The notes below the pieces were generated by a model. That model ran no database searches. It was not told the DNA's origin and worked only from the letters and a program-made list of their open reading frames with translations. A program made the translations under genes and the position numbers. From NCBI RefSeq assembly GCF_959029255.1, contig NZ_CAUFUE010000037.1, positions 1 through 40,023 on the forward strand: a stretch of DNA of 40,023 nucleotides. Reading direction: 5' to 3'. This stretch comes from an uncultured Bacteroides sp. Lineage in GTDB: Bacteria > Bacteroidota > Bacteroidia > Bacteroidales > Bacteroidaceae. Within the stretch, counting starts at the first letter, position 1. Each line of letters starts with the position of its first letter. Below, in pieces: positions 31,945 to 40,023 of this stretch.

Positions 31945-34254
31945 AAGAAAGGCTTCCGCTACGCACTACTTGCAACTGTCGTACTTTTATTAGCATCTTG
32001 TTCTGCCACGAAATACGTGCCGGAAGGATCGTATTTGCTGGATGAGGTGCGTATACAAACGGACAATAAGGATATAAAACCTTCCAGCCTTTCCATGTAT
32101 GTTCGCCAGAATCCTAATTCCAAATGGTTCAGTTTGATGAAGACCCAGTTGTATGTTTACAATTGGTCGGGGCGCGACTCTACACGTTGGATAAACCGAA
32201 CTTTGCGCAAGTTGGGGGATGCTCCGGTAATCTATAGTAGAGAAGAAACCAACCGCTCCGGAGAAGAAATTACAAAAGCTGTGCAGAATATGGGGTATAT
32301 GGGAGCTACGGTTGAACCTATCCGGCATATCAAGAAAAAAAAGTTGAAGCTGACTTATAAAGTGACGAGTGGAAAACCGTATAAGATACGCTCAATCAGA
32401 TATGATATTCAAGACAATAAAATCAGGGAATATATGCGTCTTGATTCTGCTTCGACGCGTTTATCAGAAGGAATGTTTTTCGATGTAAATCTGCTGGATG
32501 CAGAGCGACAACGCATCACGGATAATCTTTTGCACAACGGTTACTATAAATTCAATAAAGAATATATTTCTTATACGGCAGATACAGTCAGGAATAGTTA
32601 TTTGGTAGATTTGACGATGCATTTATCTCCTTACAAGCAACACAATAACGATGTACCCCGAAATCATCGCCAGTACTATATTAATAAGGTGAATTTCATA
32701 ACGGACTACAATGTGCTGGAGTCTTCTGCCTTGAGCAGCATAGAGGTTAATGATTCTGTACATTATAAAGGATTTCCCATTTATTATAAAGATAAATTGT
32801 ATCTGCGTCCCAAAGTCTTGACCAATAATCTGCGCCTTGTACCGGGAAGTCTGTACAACGAGCAAGATGTGCAGCGCACTTATTCCAATTTTGGACGTTT
32901 GCAGGCTTTGAAGTATACCAATATTCGTTTTTTTGAAACCCAGATAGGAGATACTTCTAAACTGAACGCGTATGTGATGCTGACGAAGAGCAAGCACAAA
33001 TCAGTGTCGTTCGAGTTGGAAGGCACTAACTCTGCCGGTGACTTGGGGGCTGCTGCGTCTGTTTCATTCCAAAACCGGAATATGTTCAAAGGGTCGGAAA
33101 CTTTTATGGTGAAACTACGTGGAGCTTATGAGGCTGTATCCGGTTTGCAAGGAGGGTATAATCATGAAGATTATACTGAACTGGGGGCGGAAGCCACTAT
33201 TAATTTTCCTCGTTTTCTGTTCCCTTTTCTATCCAATGACTTCAGACGTAAAATCCGTGCCACTACTGAGTTCGGTGTGCAATACAACTATCAGATACGG
33301 CCGGAGTTCTCGCGTATAGTGGCGTCGGCAAACTGGAGTTATAAATGGGGGGTGCAACGGCAACGTGCACAACATCGTATTGATATTCTGGATATAAACT
33401 ATTTGTATATGCCTTCTATTTCAAACGAGTTTCGTGAGAAGTATTTGGAAAATGAACATAACTATATTCTGAAATATAATTATGATGACCGGTTGATTGT
33501 ACGTACGGGTTACAGTTTTACGTATAATAGTGCCGGACAGGCATTGATGAACAATACGCTTATCGGTAATTCATATTCTATCCGTTTCAATTTTGAATCT
33601 GCCGGTAATCTGCTTTATGTGGTTGCTAAGATGGCGAACATGAAGAAGAACGACGAAGGAGAGTATTCTCTTTTGAGTATCCCATTCGCGCAATATCTCA
33701 GGGGCGATTTTGATTTTGCAAAGAATGTGGTTATCGATAATCGTAATTCAATAGCTTTCCATGTGGGTGCAGGTATTGCCATACCATACGGTAATGCAAC
33801 GATTGTTCCGTTTGAGAAGCGCTATTTCTCCGGTGGTGCCAACAGTGTGCGTGGTTGGTCTGTTCGTGATTTGGGACCCGGTGCTTTTCCCGGTGATGGA
33901 AACTTCATGAATCAATCGGGAGACGTGAAATTGGATGCAAATGTGGAGTATCGTACGCGTCTGTTCTGGAAATTCAGAGGTGCCGTCTTTGTAGACGCGG
34001 GTAACATTTGGACGTTGCGTGACTATAAAGACCAGCCGGGTGGTAAGTTCGAATTTAATAAATTCTATAAGCAAATTGCGGTTGCATACGGTTTAGGATT
34101 GCGCTTGGATCTTGATTTCTTTGTATTACGCTTTGACGGTGGTATGAAAGCCATCAATCCGGTTTATGAGAGTGGGAAAAACCGGTATCCTATTATCCAT
34201 CCGAAATTCAGCAGAGATTTTGCCTTTCACTTCGCAGTGGGGTATCCCTTCTAA
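31945..34254 (+). CDS. tamL: TamL-like BamA/TamA-family outer-membrane lipoprotein
   Basis: 769 aa from the start at 31945, which gives a lipoprotein signal with lipobox LLASC (Cys20). An in-frame ATG 24 nt upstream is less likely given the promoter. POTRA-like domains occupy about 25-350 (e.g. YKVTSGKPYKIRSIRYDIQ) and an Omp85 beta-barrel fills the rest, with the loop-6 motif SGGANSVRGWSVRDLGPGAF near 630 and a C-terminal Phe. Bacteroidetes TamA homologues are often lipoproteins called TamL, acting with TamB in outer-membrane assembly. No tamB lies next to it here. A plain BamA-paralogue role is also possible. Confidence 0.88.
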   Translation, partial: KKGFRYALLATVVLLLASCSATKYVPEGSYLLDEVRIQTDNKDIKPSSLSMYVRQNPNSKWFSLMKTQLYVYNWSGRDSTRWINRTLRKLGDAPVIYSREETNRSGEEITKAVQNMGYMGATVEPIRHIKKKKLKLTYKVTSGKPYKIRSIRYDIQDNKIREYMRLDSASTRLSEGMFFDVNLLDAERQRITDNLLHNGYYKFNKEYISYTADTVRNSYLVDLTMHLSPYKQHNNDVPRNHRQYYINKVNFITDYNVLESSALSSIEVNDSVHYKGFPIYYKDKLYLRPKVLTNNLRLVPGSLYNEQDVQRTYSNFGRLQALKYTNIRFFETQIGDTSKLNAYVMLTKSKHKSVSFELEGTNSAGDLGAAASVSFQNRNMFKGSETFMVKLRGAYEAVSGLQGGYNHEDYTELGAEATINFPRFLFPFLSNDFRRKIRATTEFGVQYNYQIRPEFSRIVASANWSYKWGVQRQRAQHRIDILDINYLYMPSISNEFREKYLENEHNYILKYNYDDRLIVRTGYSFTYNSAGQALMNNTLIGNSYSIRFNFESAGNLLYVVAKMANMKKNDEGEYSLLSIPFAQYLRGDFDFAKNVVIDNRNSIAFHVGAGIAIPYGNATIVPFEKRYFSGGANSVRGWSVRDLGPGAFPGDGNFMNQSGDVKLDANVEYRTRLFWKFRGAVFVDAGNIWTLRDYKDQPGGKFEFNKFYKQIAVAYGLGLRLDLDFFVLRFDGGMKAINPVYESGKNRYPIIHPKFSRDFAFHFAVGYPF

Positions 34255-34275
34255 AGAGAAGCGAAGGAATAAACA

Positions 34276-34354
34276 AGAATTAGAAATTAAGAATTAAAGG
34301 CTGCGCAATATTCGCTATGAACTGCGCAGCCTTTAATTTCTAATTCTTAATTCT
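34276..34354. repeat. Palindrome between converging tamL and DUF3332 genes
   Basis: 32-nt arms at 34276-34307 and 34323-34354 pair with about four mismatches. The outer parts are AGAATTA/TAAGAATT-type and the inner parts, AAAGGCTGCGCA and its complement, are perfect. It resembles the element at 3429-3522 (same A/T arms and GGCTGCGC core) and likely serves as a two-way terminator. Confidence 0.85.
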
Positions 34355-34357
34355 TAT

Positions 34358-34912
34358 TTATCTTGCGGCATAATAAGTATTAATCATTGTTGCCTGGCGT
34401 GCAGCGGCTACGCCTTGTGCATCCAAAGTGACAGTTAAACCTTCACCGTTAGGTAAAGTCATCTGTGCGGTACCGTCGTTGTTCATTTGCAGCAGCTCAG
34501 TGCTTACACCGTCAGCAACAACATTCCAAGTGTTCAAGTCTTTGTCATAGATTAATTCCATAGAAGCAGTTTCGCCTTCTTTAGTAATGGAATAACCATT
34601 TTCAAGAGTTTCTACCAGGTAATTACCGTTTTCTCCTTTTACTTTTTTCACATCACCTACACTTGCCATAGGGTTACTTCCGCTCCAGAATTCAATTGAG
34701 TTGATAACCAAAGCATCAGCCAAGTAGCATACGCCATATACCGGAATGATGTTGAAAGCAAGATATACAAGTTCGTTAACGAACTTATTACCAATACCTT
34801 GGTTCCAATTTACCAGCTTGCTATGCAATCCGAAAGAACCGATACAAGAACTGAAAAGAAAAACTCCACAAACCATTACGGTTGCAGCCATTTTCAAATT
34901 GAACTTTTTCAT
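34358..34912 (-). CDS. DUF3332 lipoprotein
   Basis: 184 aa from the start at 34912. The N-terminal signal ends in a lipobox FSSC (Cys23), so a lipoprotein. The SCIGSFGLHSKLVNWNQGIG segment and the hydrophobic FNIIPVYGVCYLADALVIN are typical of DUF3332 proteins. The second half is a beta-rich domain (e.g. VKGENGNYLVETLENGYSIT). Function unknown. The frame continues upstream to 35008, but only the start at 34912 puts the signal peptide at the N-terminus. Transcribed alone with a -7 box at 34977-34984. Confidence 0.88.
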   Translation of the reverse strand: MKKFNLKMAATVMVCGVFLFSSCIGSFGLHSKLVNWNQGIGNKFVNELVYLAFNIIPVYGVCYLADALVINSIEFWSGSNPMASVGDVKKVKGENGNYLVETLENGYSITKEGETASMELIYDKDLNTWNVVADGVSTELLQMNNDGTAQMTLPNGEGLTVTLDAQGVAAARQATMINTYYAAR

Positions 34913-34976
34913 AATTACTTTCTTTATTTTACTGTGTTTATTGAGATTAATATCTCTTAGTAGTTTTAAGTATTTG

Positions 34977-34984
34977 CAAATATA
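34977..34984 (-). promoter_or_regulatory. -7 box for the DUF3332 gene
   Basis: Minus-strand TATATTTG (TAnnTTTG), 64 nt before the ATG. The -33 element is not obvious. Confidence 0.5.
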
Positions 34985-35049
34985 TACATATTCCTTAAAA
35001 CGACACATAAAAAAGGTACAAAATGTACTATTTGTAAAATAAAAGTAGC

Positions 35050-35493
35050 TTATTTATCTCTTTTTGCTAATACGGATTTGGCAATCCAATGGTCTATGGC
35101 AAATTTACCGGGGCCTATTATGTACATCAGCACAAATACTACCAGATATACGAAAGCAAGCTCTTTCACGGCAAACGGATCGTGGCCATGAACAATGAAA
35201 AAGGCTATACACATTGTAAATATCATAGGTATCATAGCCAATCTATATAGGAATCCGACTATAAATGCCATGGAACAAACCATTTCTCCAAAGATTGCCA
35301 ATCCAAGAGATAGAGGACTGCCTATACCCAATGGGTCAGGAAATACAGCGGACAGTTCTTGGTAGTTCGACCATTTTTCAATACCATGGTTCATCAGCAA
35401 TACGCCGAACACAATTCTGACTATCAATAAAATAAAAGATATATAGGTGCCATTCGGTTTGATGGGAAATAAAAATCGGTAAAGCATATTCAT
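35050..35493 (-). CDS. DoxX-family membrane protein
   Basis: 147 aa with four predicted TM segments (about 18-38, 60-85, 86-106, 112-132). DoxX features are visible: VRIVFGVLLMNHGIEKW in TM1 and GEMVCSMAFIVGFLYRLA after TM2. DoxX proteins sit in the inner membrane, some linked to quinone oxidases or redox stress; the role here is not known. It lies 49 nt after the NADH dehydrogenase gene on the same strand, so the pair is probably one operon with a respiratory theme. Confidence 0.87.
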   Translation of the reverse strand: MNMLYRFLFPIKPNGTYISFILLIVRIVFGVLLMNHGIEKWSNYQELSAVFPDPLGIGSPLSLGLAIFGEMVCSMAFIVGFLYRLAMIPMIFTMCIAFFIVHGHDPFAVKELAFVYLVVFVLMYIIGPGKFAIDHWIAKSVLAKRDK

Positions 35494-35542
35494 TTGTTTT
35501 TAAGTTTATATAGTTTTATAACAAATATTTGTGAGCGAAAGT

Positions 35543-36835
35543 TTATTCTCGCTTCAACGGCTTGATAATGATGCGCAGGGAAGGGTCGTATGTGAAGTAA
35601 CTCCACATCCAGTCCGTAAAAATGAATAAACGATTTTTTACTCCTACAATACTCATCAGGTGAATAAAAAGCCATACTGCCCATGCTATAAAACCACCGA
35701 AACGAAGTTTTTTAAGTTCGACTACGGCATGATTGCGTCCGATAGTTGCCATGGAACCCTTATTGTGGTACTCAAATGGTCGCAAAGGAAGTCCATCCAC
35801 CATGCGATGGAGATTATATATCAGATTTTTGGCCTGCTGAATGGCGGGCTGTACTACTTGTGGATGTCCTTTGGGATATTCAGCGGAAATCATAAGTGCC
35901 GTATCTCCGATTGCGAAGATGTTAGGATAATCATTTAACCGGTTGAAGTTGTCAACCTTTAATCTGTTTCCGGGACCGTAGGCTTCAGGAGGTAGCCCTT
36001 GCAGGCTGTTAGCTTTCACACCGGCAACCCAAAAGACATTTTTGGTTTCTATGGAGGTGTTGTCGCCCAACATCAATAAGTTATTTTCATAACCGTTGAC
36101 GCGTGCATCGAGTTTGATTTCAACTTCTCGTTTCTTCAAATAATCAGCTACATCTTGTGAGGAACTTTCTGAAAAAGCTGATAGAAGGCGGGAGGCTCCG
36201 TCTATAAGGATGATGCGCATTTCGTTGATATTTAAGTCGGGATAGTCTTGGGGTAACACAAATTTTTTCATTTCTGCTAAAGCGCCCGCTAGTTCGATGC
36301 CTGTGGCTCCGCCACCCACAATCGCAAATGTCATAAGCCGTTTACGTTCTTTTTCATCACTGGTATTTTGGGCTTGCTCAAAGCTCTCTAATATCTGGTT
36401 GCGATTAAACAATGCTTCAGAAGTGTTTTTTAAAGCCATGGTTTGTTTAGCCATATCGTTGTTGCCAAAATAATTAGTGTCACATCCGGTAGCAATCACC
36501 AAATAGTCGTAGGCCAATGTGCCGATAGATGTTTCCAACAGGAAATTTTCAGGAATGACACGCTCCGCTTCACAAACCCTTAGATGGAAATGTTCCCGTC
36601 TTTTAAAAATCTTTCGGAAAGGGAAAGAGATAGCACTCGGTTCGATACCTGCCGTGGCTACTTGGTAGAGTAACGGCTGGAAGATGTGATGATTGTTCTT
36701 ATCCAGCAAAACTACCTGAAACTTATCGCTTTTTAATTTTCTGGCAAGTTTCAGTCCTCCAAAACCGCCGCCGACGATTACTAATCGTTTCCGTCCCTCT
36801 TTATCAGGGATATCCATTGCTGTTTTCATATTCAA
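35543..36835 (-). CDS. ndh: Type II NADH:quinone oxidoreductase
   Basis: 430 aa, normal for NDH-2. A single-subunit flavoprotein that passes electrons from NADH to quinone without pumping protons. The FAD loop VIVGGGFGGLKLARKL starts near residue 19, and the NADH loop AIVGGGATGIELAGALAEM lies near 170. The NIFAIGDTAL stretch (about 307-316) contacts FAD. The C-terminus has a hydrophobic segment (FIAWAVWLFIHLMSIVGV) and basic residues that attach it to the membrane. Start at 36835, or at an ATG a few codons in (Met3 or Met7). Next gene encodes DoxX. Confidence 0.92.
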   Translation of the reverse strand: MNMKTAMDIPDKEGRKRLVIVGGGFGGLKLARKLKSDKFQVVLLDKNNHHIFQPLLYQVATAGIEPSAISFPFRKIFKRREHFHLRVCEAERVIPENFLLETSIGTLAYDYLVIATGCDTNYFGNNDMAKQTMALKNTSEALFNRNQILESFEQAQNTSDEKERKRLMTFAIVGGGATGIELAGALAEMKKFVLPQDYPDLNINEMRIILIDGASRLLSAFSESSSQDVADYLKKREVEIKLDARVNGYENNLLMLGDNTSIETKNVFWVAGVKANSLQGLPPEAYGPGNRLKVDNFNRLNDYPNIFAIGDTALMISAEYPKGHPQVVQPAIQQAKNLIYNLHRMVDGLPLRPFEYHNKGSMATIGRNHAVVELKKLRFGGFIAWAVWLFIHLMSIVGVKNRLFIFTDWMWSYFTYDPSLRIIIKPLKRE

Positions 36836-36898
36836 GTTGTTCTTTGTTCATATTAAAGAAACACTGAAAACGAAGGAATGTTTTATAGCAAGACTTCT

Positions 36899-36914
36899 AT
36901 AATGTGCACATTAT
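36899..36914. promoter_or_regulatory. 16-nt perfect palindrome, candidate operator
   Basis: ATAATGTG-CACATTAT, between the divergent ndh and outer-membrane protein genes, 64 nt before the ndh start. Length and symmetry suit a dimeric regulator. I cannot name the protein. Confidence 0.4.
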
Positions 36915-37002
36915 CCACATTAGCATATTAAATTATCATTTATAATGGGAATTTTAAAACATTAAAACAGAAGAAACGGAAACAAAAAGAGTTGTAACAT
37001 TG

Positions 37003-37032
37003 TTGTAATAAGAATAATTAAAACTAACTTTG
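37003..37032 (+). promoter_or_regulatory. Promoter of the outer-membrane protein gene
   Basis: TTG at 37003-37005 and TAACTTTG at 37025-37032, 19 nt apart, a standard Bacteroides promoter. Transcription should start about 37040, a short leader before the ATG at 37053. Confidence 0.82.
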
Positions 37033-37052
37033 TCCCCGAAGTTTTTTATCGA

Positions 37053-38246
37053 ATGAACACAAAACTAACGAGATTAATATTCCCGGTATTGTTGGTGATG
37101 ACAGGACCTGCTGTTAATGCACAGACACTTTCAGCAGAAGCGTATGCTTCGGCGGATAGTCTTTTTGTTTCTGTTCATGACTCACTTCCCATAAAGAAAA
37201 ATTTCTTCAAGAAAGTCTTTGATTACTTTAACGATGCCAATAAAGAAGATAAGAACAAGAAGTTTGATTTCAGCATTATTGGCGGACCTCATTATTCCAG
37301 TGATACGAAGTTGGGGCTTGGACTTGTGGCAGCCGGACTTTATCGGGCTGACCGGAAAGATACGATTCTTCCGCCTTCCAATGTATCACTGTATGGCGAT
37401 ATTTCGACTGTAGGTTTTTATCTGTTGGGGGTTCGGGGTAATCACCTTTTCCCAAAAGATAAATATCGCTTGAACTACAACTTGTATTTTTATTCTTTCC
37501 CAAGTCTATACTGGGGAGAAGGATATGATAATGGCGCTGACGATGCCAATGAAAGTAAATACGATCGTTTTCAGGCTCAGCTCAAAGCGGATTTCATGTT
37601 CAGAATTGCAAAGAATTTCTATATTGGTCCTATGGCGGAGTTCGATTATGTGAAAGGACATGATTTTGAGAAACCGGGGCTTTGGGAAGGAATGAGTCCA
37701 CGAACAACCAATATGAGTCTGGGCTTTTCATTGCTTTACGATTCGCGTGACTTCCTGACAAATGCCTATAACGGTTATTATTTGAGAATAGACCAGCGTT
37801 TCAGTCCGGGCTTTTTGGGTAATAAGTATGCTTTCAGTAGTACGGAGTTGACAACGAATTATTATCACACTGTTTGGACGGGTGGAGTATTGGCGGGTCA
37901 GTTTCATACCTTATTAAATTATGGTAATCCTCCCTGGGGCTTGATGGCTACATTGGGCAGTTCTTACTCCATGCGTGGCTACTATGAAGGACGCTATCGT
38001 GATAAATGCGCTATGGATGCCCAGGTGGAACTGCGCCAGCATGTGTGGAAACGAAACGGGGTAGCGGTATGGGCAGGAGTTGGAACCATATTCCCGAAAT
38101 TTTCGGAATTCAAGACAAAACATATTCTCCCGAACTATGGCTTCGGCTATCGTTGGGAATTTAAGAAAAGAGTGAATGTACGTTTAGATTTAGGGTTTGG
38201 AAAACACCAGACCGGTTTTATATTTAATATCAATGAAGCTTTTTAA
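37053..38246 (+). CDS. Omp85-type outer-membrane barrel protein
   Basis: 397 aa with a cleavable signal peptide (about 1-23, ending AVNA). The mature part is a bacterial surface-antigen (BamA-like) beta-barrel with no room for several POTRA domains. Aromatic-rich beta strands alternate throughout; the loop-6-type MRGYYEGRYRD (near 310) and the C-terminal Phe are visible. It probably forms an outer-membrane pore or assembly factor; substrate unknown. Its last 14 nt overlap the start of the phosphoethanolamine transferase gene, so the two are coupled, suggesting an envelope-modification unit. Confidence 0.85.
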   Translation: MNTKLTRLIFPVLLVMTGPAVNAQTLSAEAYASADSLFVSVHDSLPIKKNFFKKVFDYFNDANKEDKNKKFDFSIIGGPHYSSDTKLGLGLVAAGLYRADRKDTILPPSNVSLYGDISTVGFYLLGVRGNHLFPKDKYRLNYNLYFYSFPSLYWGEGYDNGADDANESKYDRFQAQLKADFMFRIAKNFYIGPMAEFDYVKGHDFEKPGLWEGMSPRTTNMSLGFSLLYDSRDFLTNAYNGYYLRIDQRFSPGFLGNKYAFSSTELTTNYYHTVWTGGVLAGQFHTLLNYGNPPWGLMATLGSSYSMRGYYEGRYRDKCAMDAQVELRQHVWKRNGVAVWAGVGTIFPKFSEFKTKHILPNYGFGYRWEFKKRVNVRLDLGFGKHQTGFIFNINEAF

Positions 38247-39936
38247 AGAAATAAAGAAATGGTTCGATCAGGAACATCTGTTTTATCTATTCCTGGGAAT
38301 TTTGATAGTGCCTAATATAGTACTTTGTTTTACGGAACCGATGTCATCAGTCGCGAAGGTGTGTAATGTGTTGCTACCATTATCGGTTTATTACCTCGTA
38401 ATGACCTGGTCGAGAAATTGTGGCAGGACATTCTGGATATTGTTTCCGTTCATCTTTTTGGGAGCTTTCCAGATTGTGTTGTTATACCTCTTCGGGCAAT
38501 CCATTATTGCAGTCGATATGTTTCTTAATTTGGTGACAACAAATTCAAGTGAGGCATTGGAATTATTGGATAACCTGATTCCGGCTATCATAATCGTCGT
38601 TGTTCTCTATATTCCCGCCTTAGTTCTGGCAATGATATCCATCGTAAAGAAGCGGAAATTATCTGAAACCTTCTTACGTAGAGAACGGAAACGCGCTTGG
38701 GTGGCGTTAGGAATAGGTTTACTGTCACTCTGTGCCGCTTATTTGATGGATAGCCGTTATGAATTAAAATCGGAATTGTATCCTGCCAATGTATGCTACA
38801 ACATAGGACTGGCTTTTCAACGGACTGCTTTAACACAGAATTACCAGGAGTCATCAAAAGATTTCACTTTCCATGCAAAGTCTGCTCATTCGGCAGAAGA
38901 AAAGGAAGTTTATGTAATGGTGGTGGGAGAAACTTCCCGTGCAAATAACTGGTCGATATACGGCTATAATCGCGATACCAACCCGGAACTTTCTAAAGTC
39001 TTCGGACTGACAGCATTCAATCATGTACTGACTGAGTCCAATACTACACATAAAAGTGTTCCTATGTTGCTTTCTCCGGTAAGCGCTTGTACTTATGACT
39101 CAATCTATCATCAAAAAGGTATAATAACCGCATTCAAGGAGGCTGGTTTTCAGACTGCTTTTTTCTCCAATCAGCGTTACAACCATTCTTTCATCGATTT
39201 CTTCGGTAAGGAGGCTGATAACTTTGATTTTATTAAGGAGGATTCTTTAGATTCCGGTTACAATCCTTCCGATGATAAATTGTTGGAACTTGTATCAGCA
39301 GAACTGGCGAAAGGTGCTTCCAAGCAATTCATCGTATTGCATACATACGGTTCCCATTTCAATTATCGTGAACGTTATCCGGCGGATAATGCATTCTTTT
39401 TACCTGATTTTCCCGTAGATGCAGAGGTGAAATTCAAAGATAATCTGGTAAATGCATACGATAATTCCATCCGCTATACGGATAACTTTCTTGCTCGTCT
39501 CATTCATCTATTACAGGAGCAAGATGTAGATGCTGCTATGCTTTACACTTCCGATCACGGAGAGGATATATTTGATGACAGCCGCCATCTTTTTTTGCAT
39601 GCATCGCCTGTACCGTCTTATTATCAGATACATGTTCCTTTTCTGGTATGGATGTCCGATAGTTACCGGAAATCTTATCCTGAACTCCAGGAGGCTGCCC
39701 AAGTAAATATGCAGAAGAATATCTCTTCAAGCCGCTCTTTTTTCCAGACTATGTTGGAATTGGGTGGTATAGTAACACCTTATCGAAATGACTCTCTTTC
39801 TGTCACAAATACTTTATTTACAGAAAAGCCGAGAGTTTATCTAAACGACCATAATGAGGCTCGTTCATTGAATGATATTGGGATGAAAGAAGAGGATTTT
39901 GAAATGCTACAGATAAAAGAAGTGAATATTGAATAA
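38233..39936 (+). CDS. EptA-like phosphoethanolamine transferase
   Basis: 567 aa from the start at 38233 (MKLFKEIKKW); 12 upstream in-frame codons overlap the previous gene and break the membrane topology. Five N-terminal TM segments (about 17-35, 43-60, 67-90, 113-137, 155-172) precede a periplasmic sulfatase-like domain. The nucleophile Thr234 lies in VVGETSRANNWSIYGYNRDT, the lipid A PEtN transferase signature; YTSDHGEDIFDD and LHASPVPS hold metal ligands. It transfers phosphoethanolamine to lipid A or another glycan, which alters surface charge and antimicrobial peptide resistance. Acceptor unproven. Confidence 0.9.
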   Translation: MKLFKEIKKWFDQEHLFYLFLGILIVPNIVLCFTEPMSSVAKVCNVLLPLSVYYLVMTWSRNCGRTFWILFPFIFLGAFQIVLLYLFGQSIIAVDMFLNLVTTNSSEALELLDNLIPAIIIVVVLYIPALVLAMISIVKKRKLSETFLRRERKRAWVALGIGLLSLCAAYLMDSRYELKSELYPANVCYNIGLAFQRTALTQNYQESSKDFTFHAKSAHSAEEKEVYVMVVGETSRANNWSIYGYNRDTNPELSKVFGLTAFNHVLTESNTTHKSVPMLLSPVSACTYDSIYHQKGIITAFKEAGFQTAFFSNQRYNHSFIDFFGKEADNFDFIKEDSLDSGYNPSDDKLLELVSAELAKGASKQFIVLHTYGSHFNYRERYPADNAFFLPDFPVDAEVKFKDNLVNAYDNSIRYTDNFLARLIHLLQEQDVDAAMLYTSDHGEDIFDDSRHLFLHASPVPSYYQIHVPFLVWMSDSYRKSYPELQEAAQVNMQKNISSSRSFFQTMLELGGIVTPYRNDSLSVTNTLFTEKPRVYLNDHNEARSLNDIGMKEEDFEMLQIKEVNIE

Positions 39937-39986
39937 GATAGTTGGCTTGTACAGTCTTGCTATTTAATGGCTCAGTTTAAATTCTT

Positions 39987-40016
39987 GGGGGATTAACCTT
40001 TGCTAATTCCCCTTTT
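39987..40016 (+). terminator. Intrinsic terminator after the phosphoethanolamine transferase gene
   Basis: GGGGGATTA pairs with TAATTCCCC (one mismatch) around an 8-nt loop and is followed by TTTT, about 50 nt past the stop. Confidence 0.75.
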
Positions 40017-40023
40017 ATGCATA

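Overview
The window looks like chromosomal DNA of a gut Bacteroides (or close relative), an obligate anaerobe. Four things point there. Promoters match the Bacteroides -33 TTG / -7 TAnnTTTG pattern (e.g. 9576-9605, 31822-31853, 37003-37032). Most genes lack a Shine-Dalgarno sequence. Thiazole is made by the anaerobic ThiH route. Typical Bacteroidetes proteins are present (TamL-like lipoprotein, DUF4296 and DUF3332 proteins, NrtR-type sugar regulator). The species cannot be fixed from the sequence alone.

Region 1 (about 1-7090, minus strand) is one thiamine operon, read thiS-thiE-thiG-thiC-thiH-thiF-tenI-thiD, behind a TPP riboswitch. It makes thiazole phosphate and HMP-PP and joins them. Region 2 (7157-8710, minus) holds a small helical-repeat protein gene and fabD (fatty-acid synthesis), separated by a strong terminator. 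About 0.9 kb without genes follows, containing a large composite palindrome and candidate operators. Region 3 (9598-14832, plus) is the xylose operon: NrtR-type regulator, xylulokinase, xylose isomerase, xylose/H+ symporter. It converges on a secreted NPP-type phosphodiesterase gene (15096-16292, minus) at a two-way terminator.

Region 4 (16445-21142, plus) carries a GNAT-nitrilase fusion gene, then a cytochrome c maturation pair (ResB-like, CcsA/ResC-like) directly coupled to a three-haem cytochrome c peroxidase. Region 5 (21297-24930) is a three-subunit biotin-dependent acyl-CoA carboxylase (carboxyltransferase, biotin carboxylase, biotin carrier). Region 6 (25200-31086) is ileS, a zinc-less DksA-like gene, lspA, a DUF4296 lipoprotein and a small unknown gene, mostly overlapping or closely packed. 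It meets a SpoU-type RNA methyltransferase gene tail to tail with a 50-bp overlap.

Region 7 (31904-39936) is envelope and respiration: TamL-like outer-membrane lipoprotein, DUF3332 lipoprotein, DoxX and type II NADH dehydrogenase (minus), then an Omp85-type barrel protein and an EptA-like phosphoethanolamine transferase (plus).

Most of the window is conserved housekeeping and central metabolism. I see no insertion sequence, prophage, CRISPR array, tRNA or rRNA, and no clearly novel multi-gene system. The most unusual material is in the intergenic DNA (several long palindromes, one with an exact 22-nt internal period) and in conserved proteins that have lost key residues (ThiF without its cysteines, DksA without its zinc ligands).
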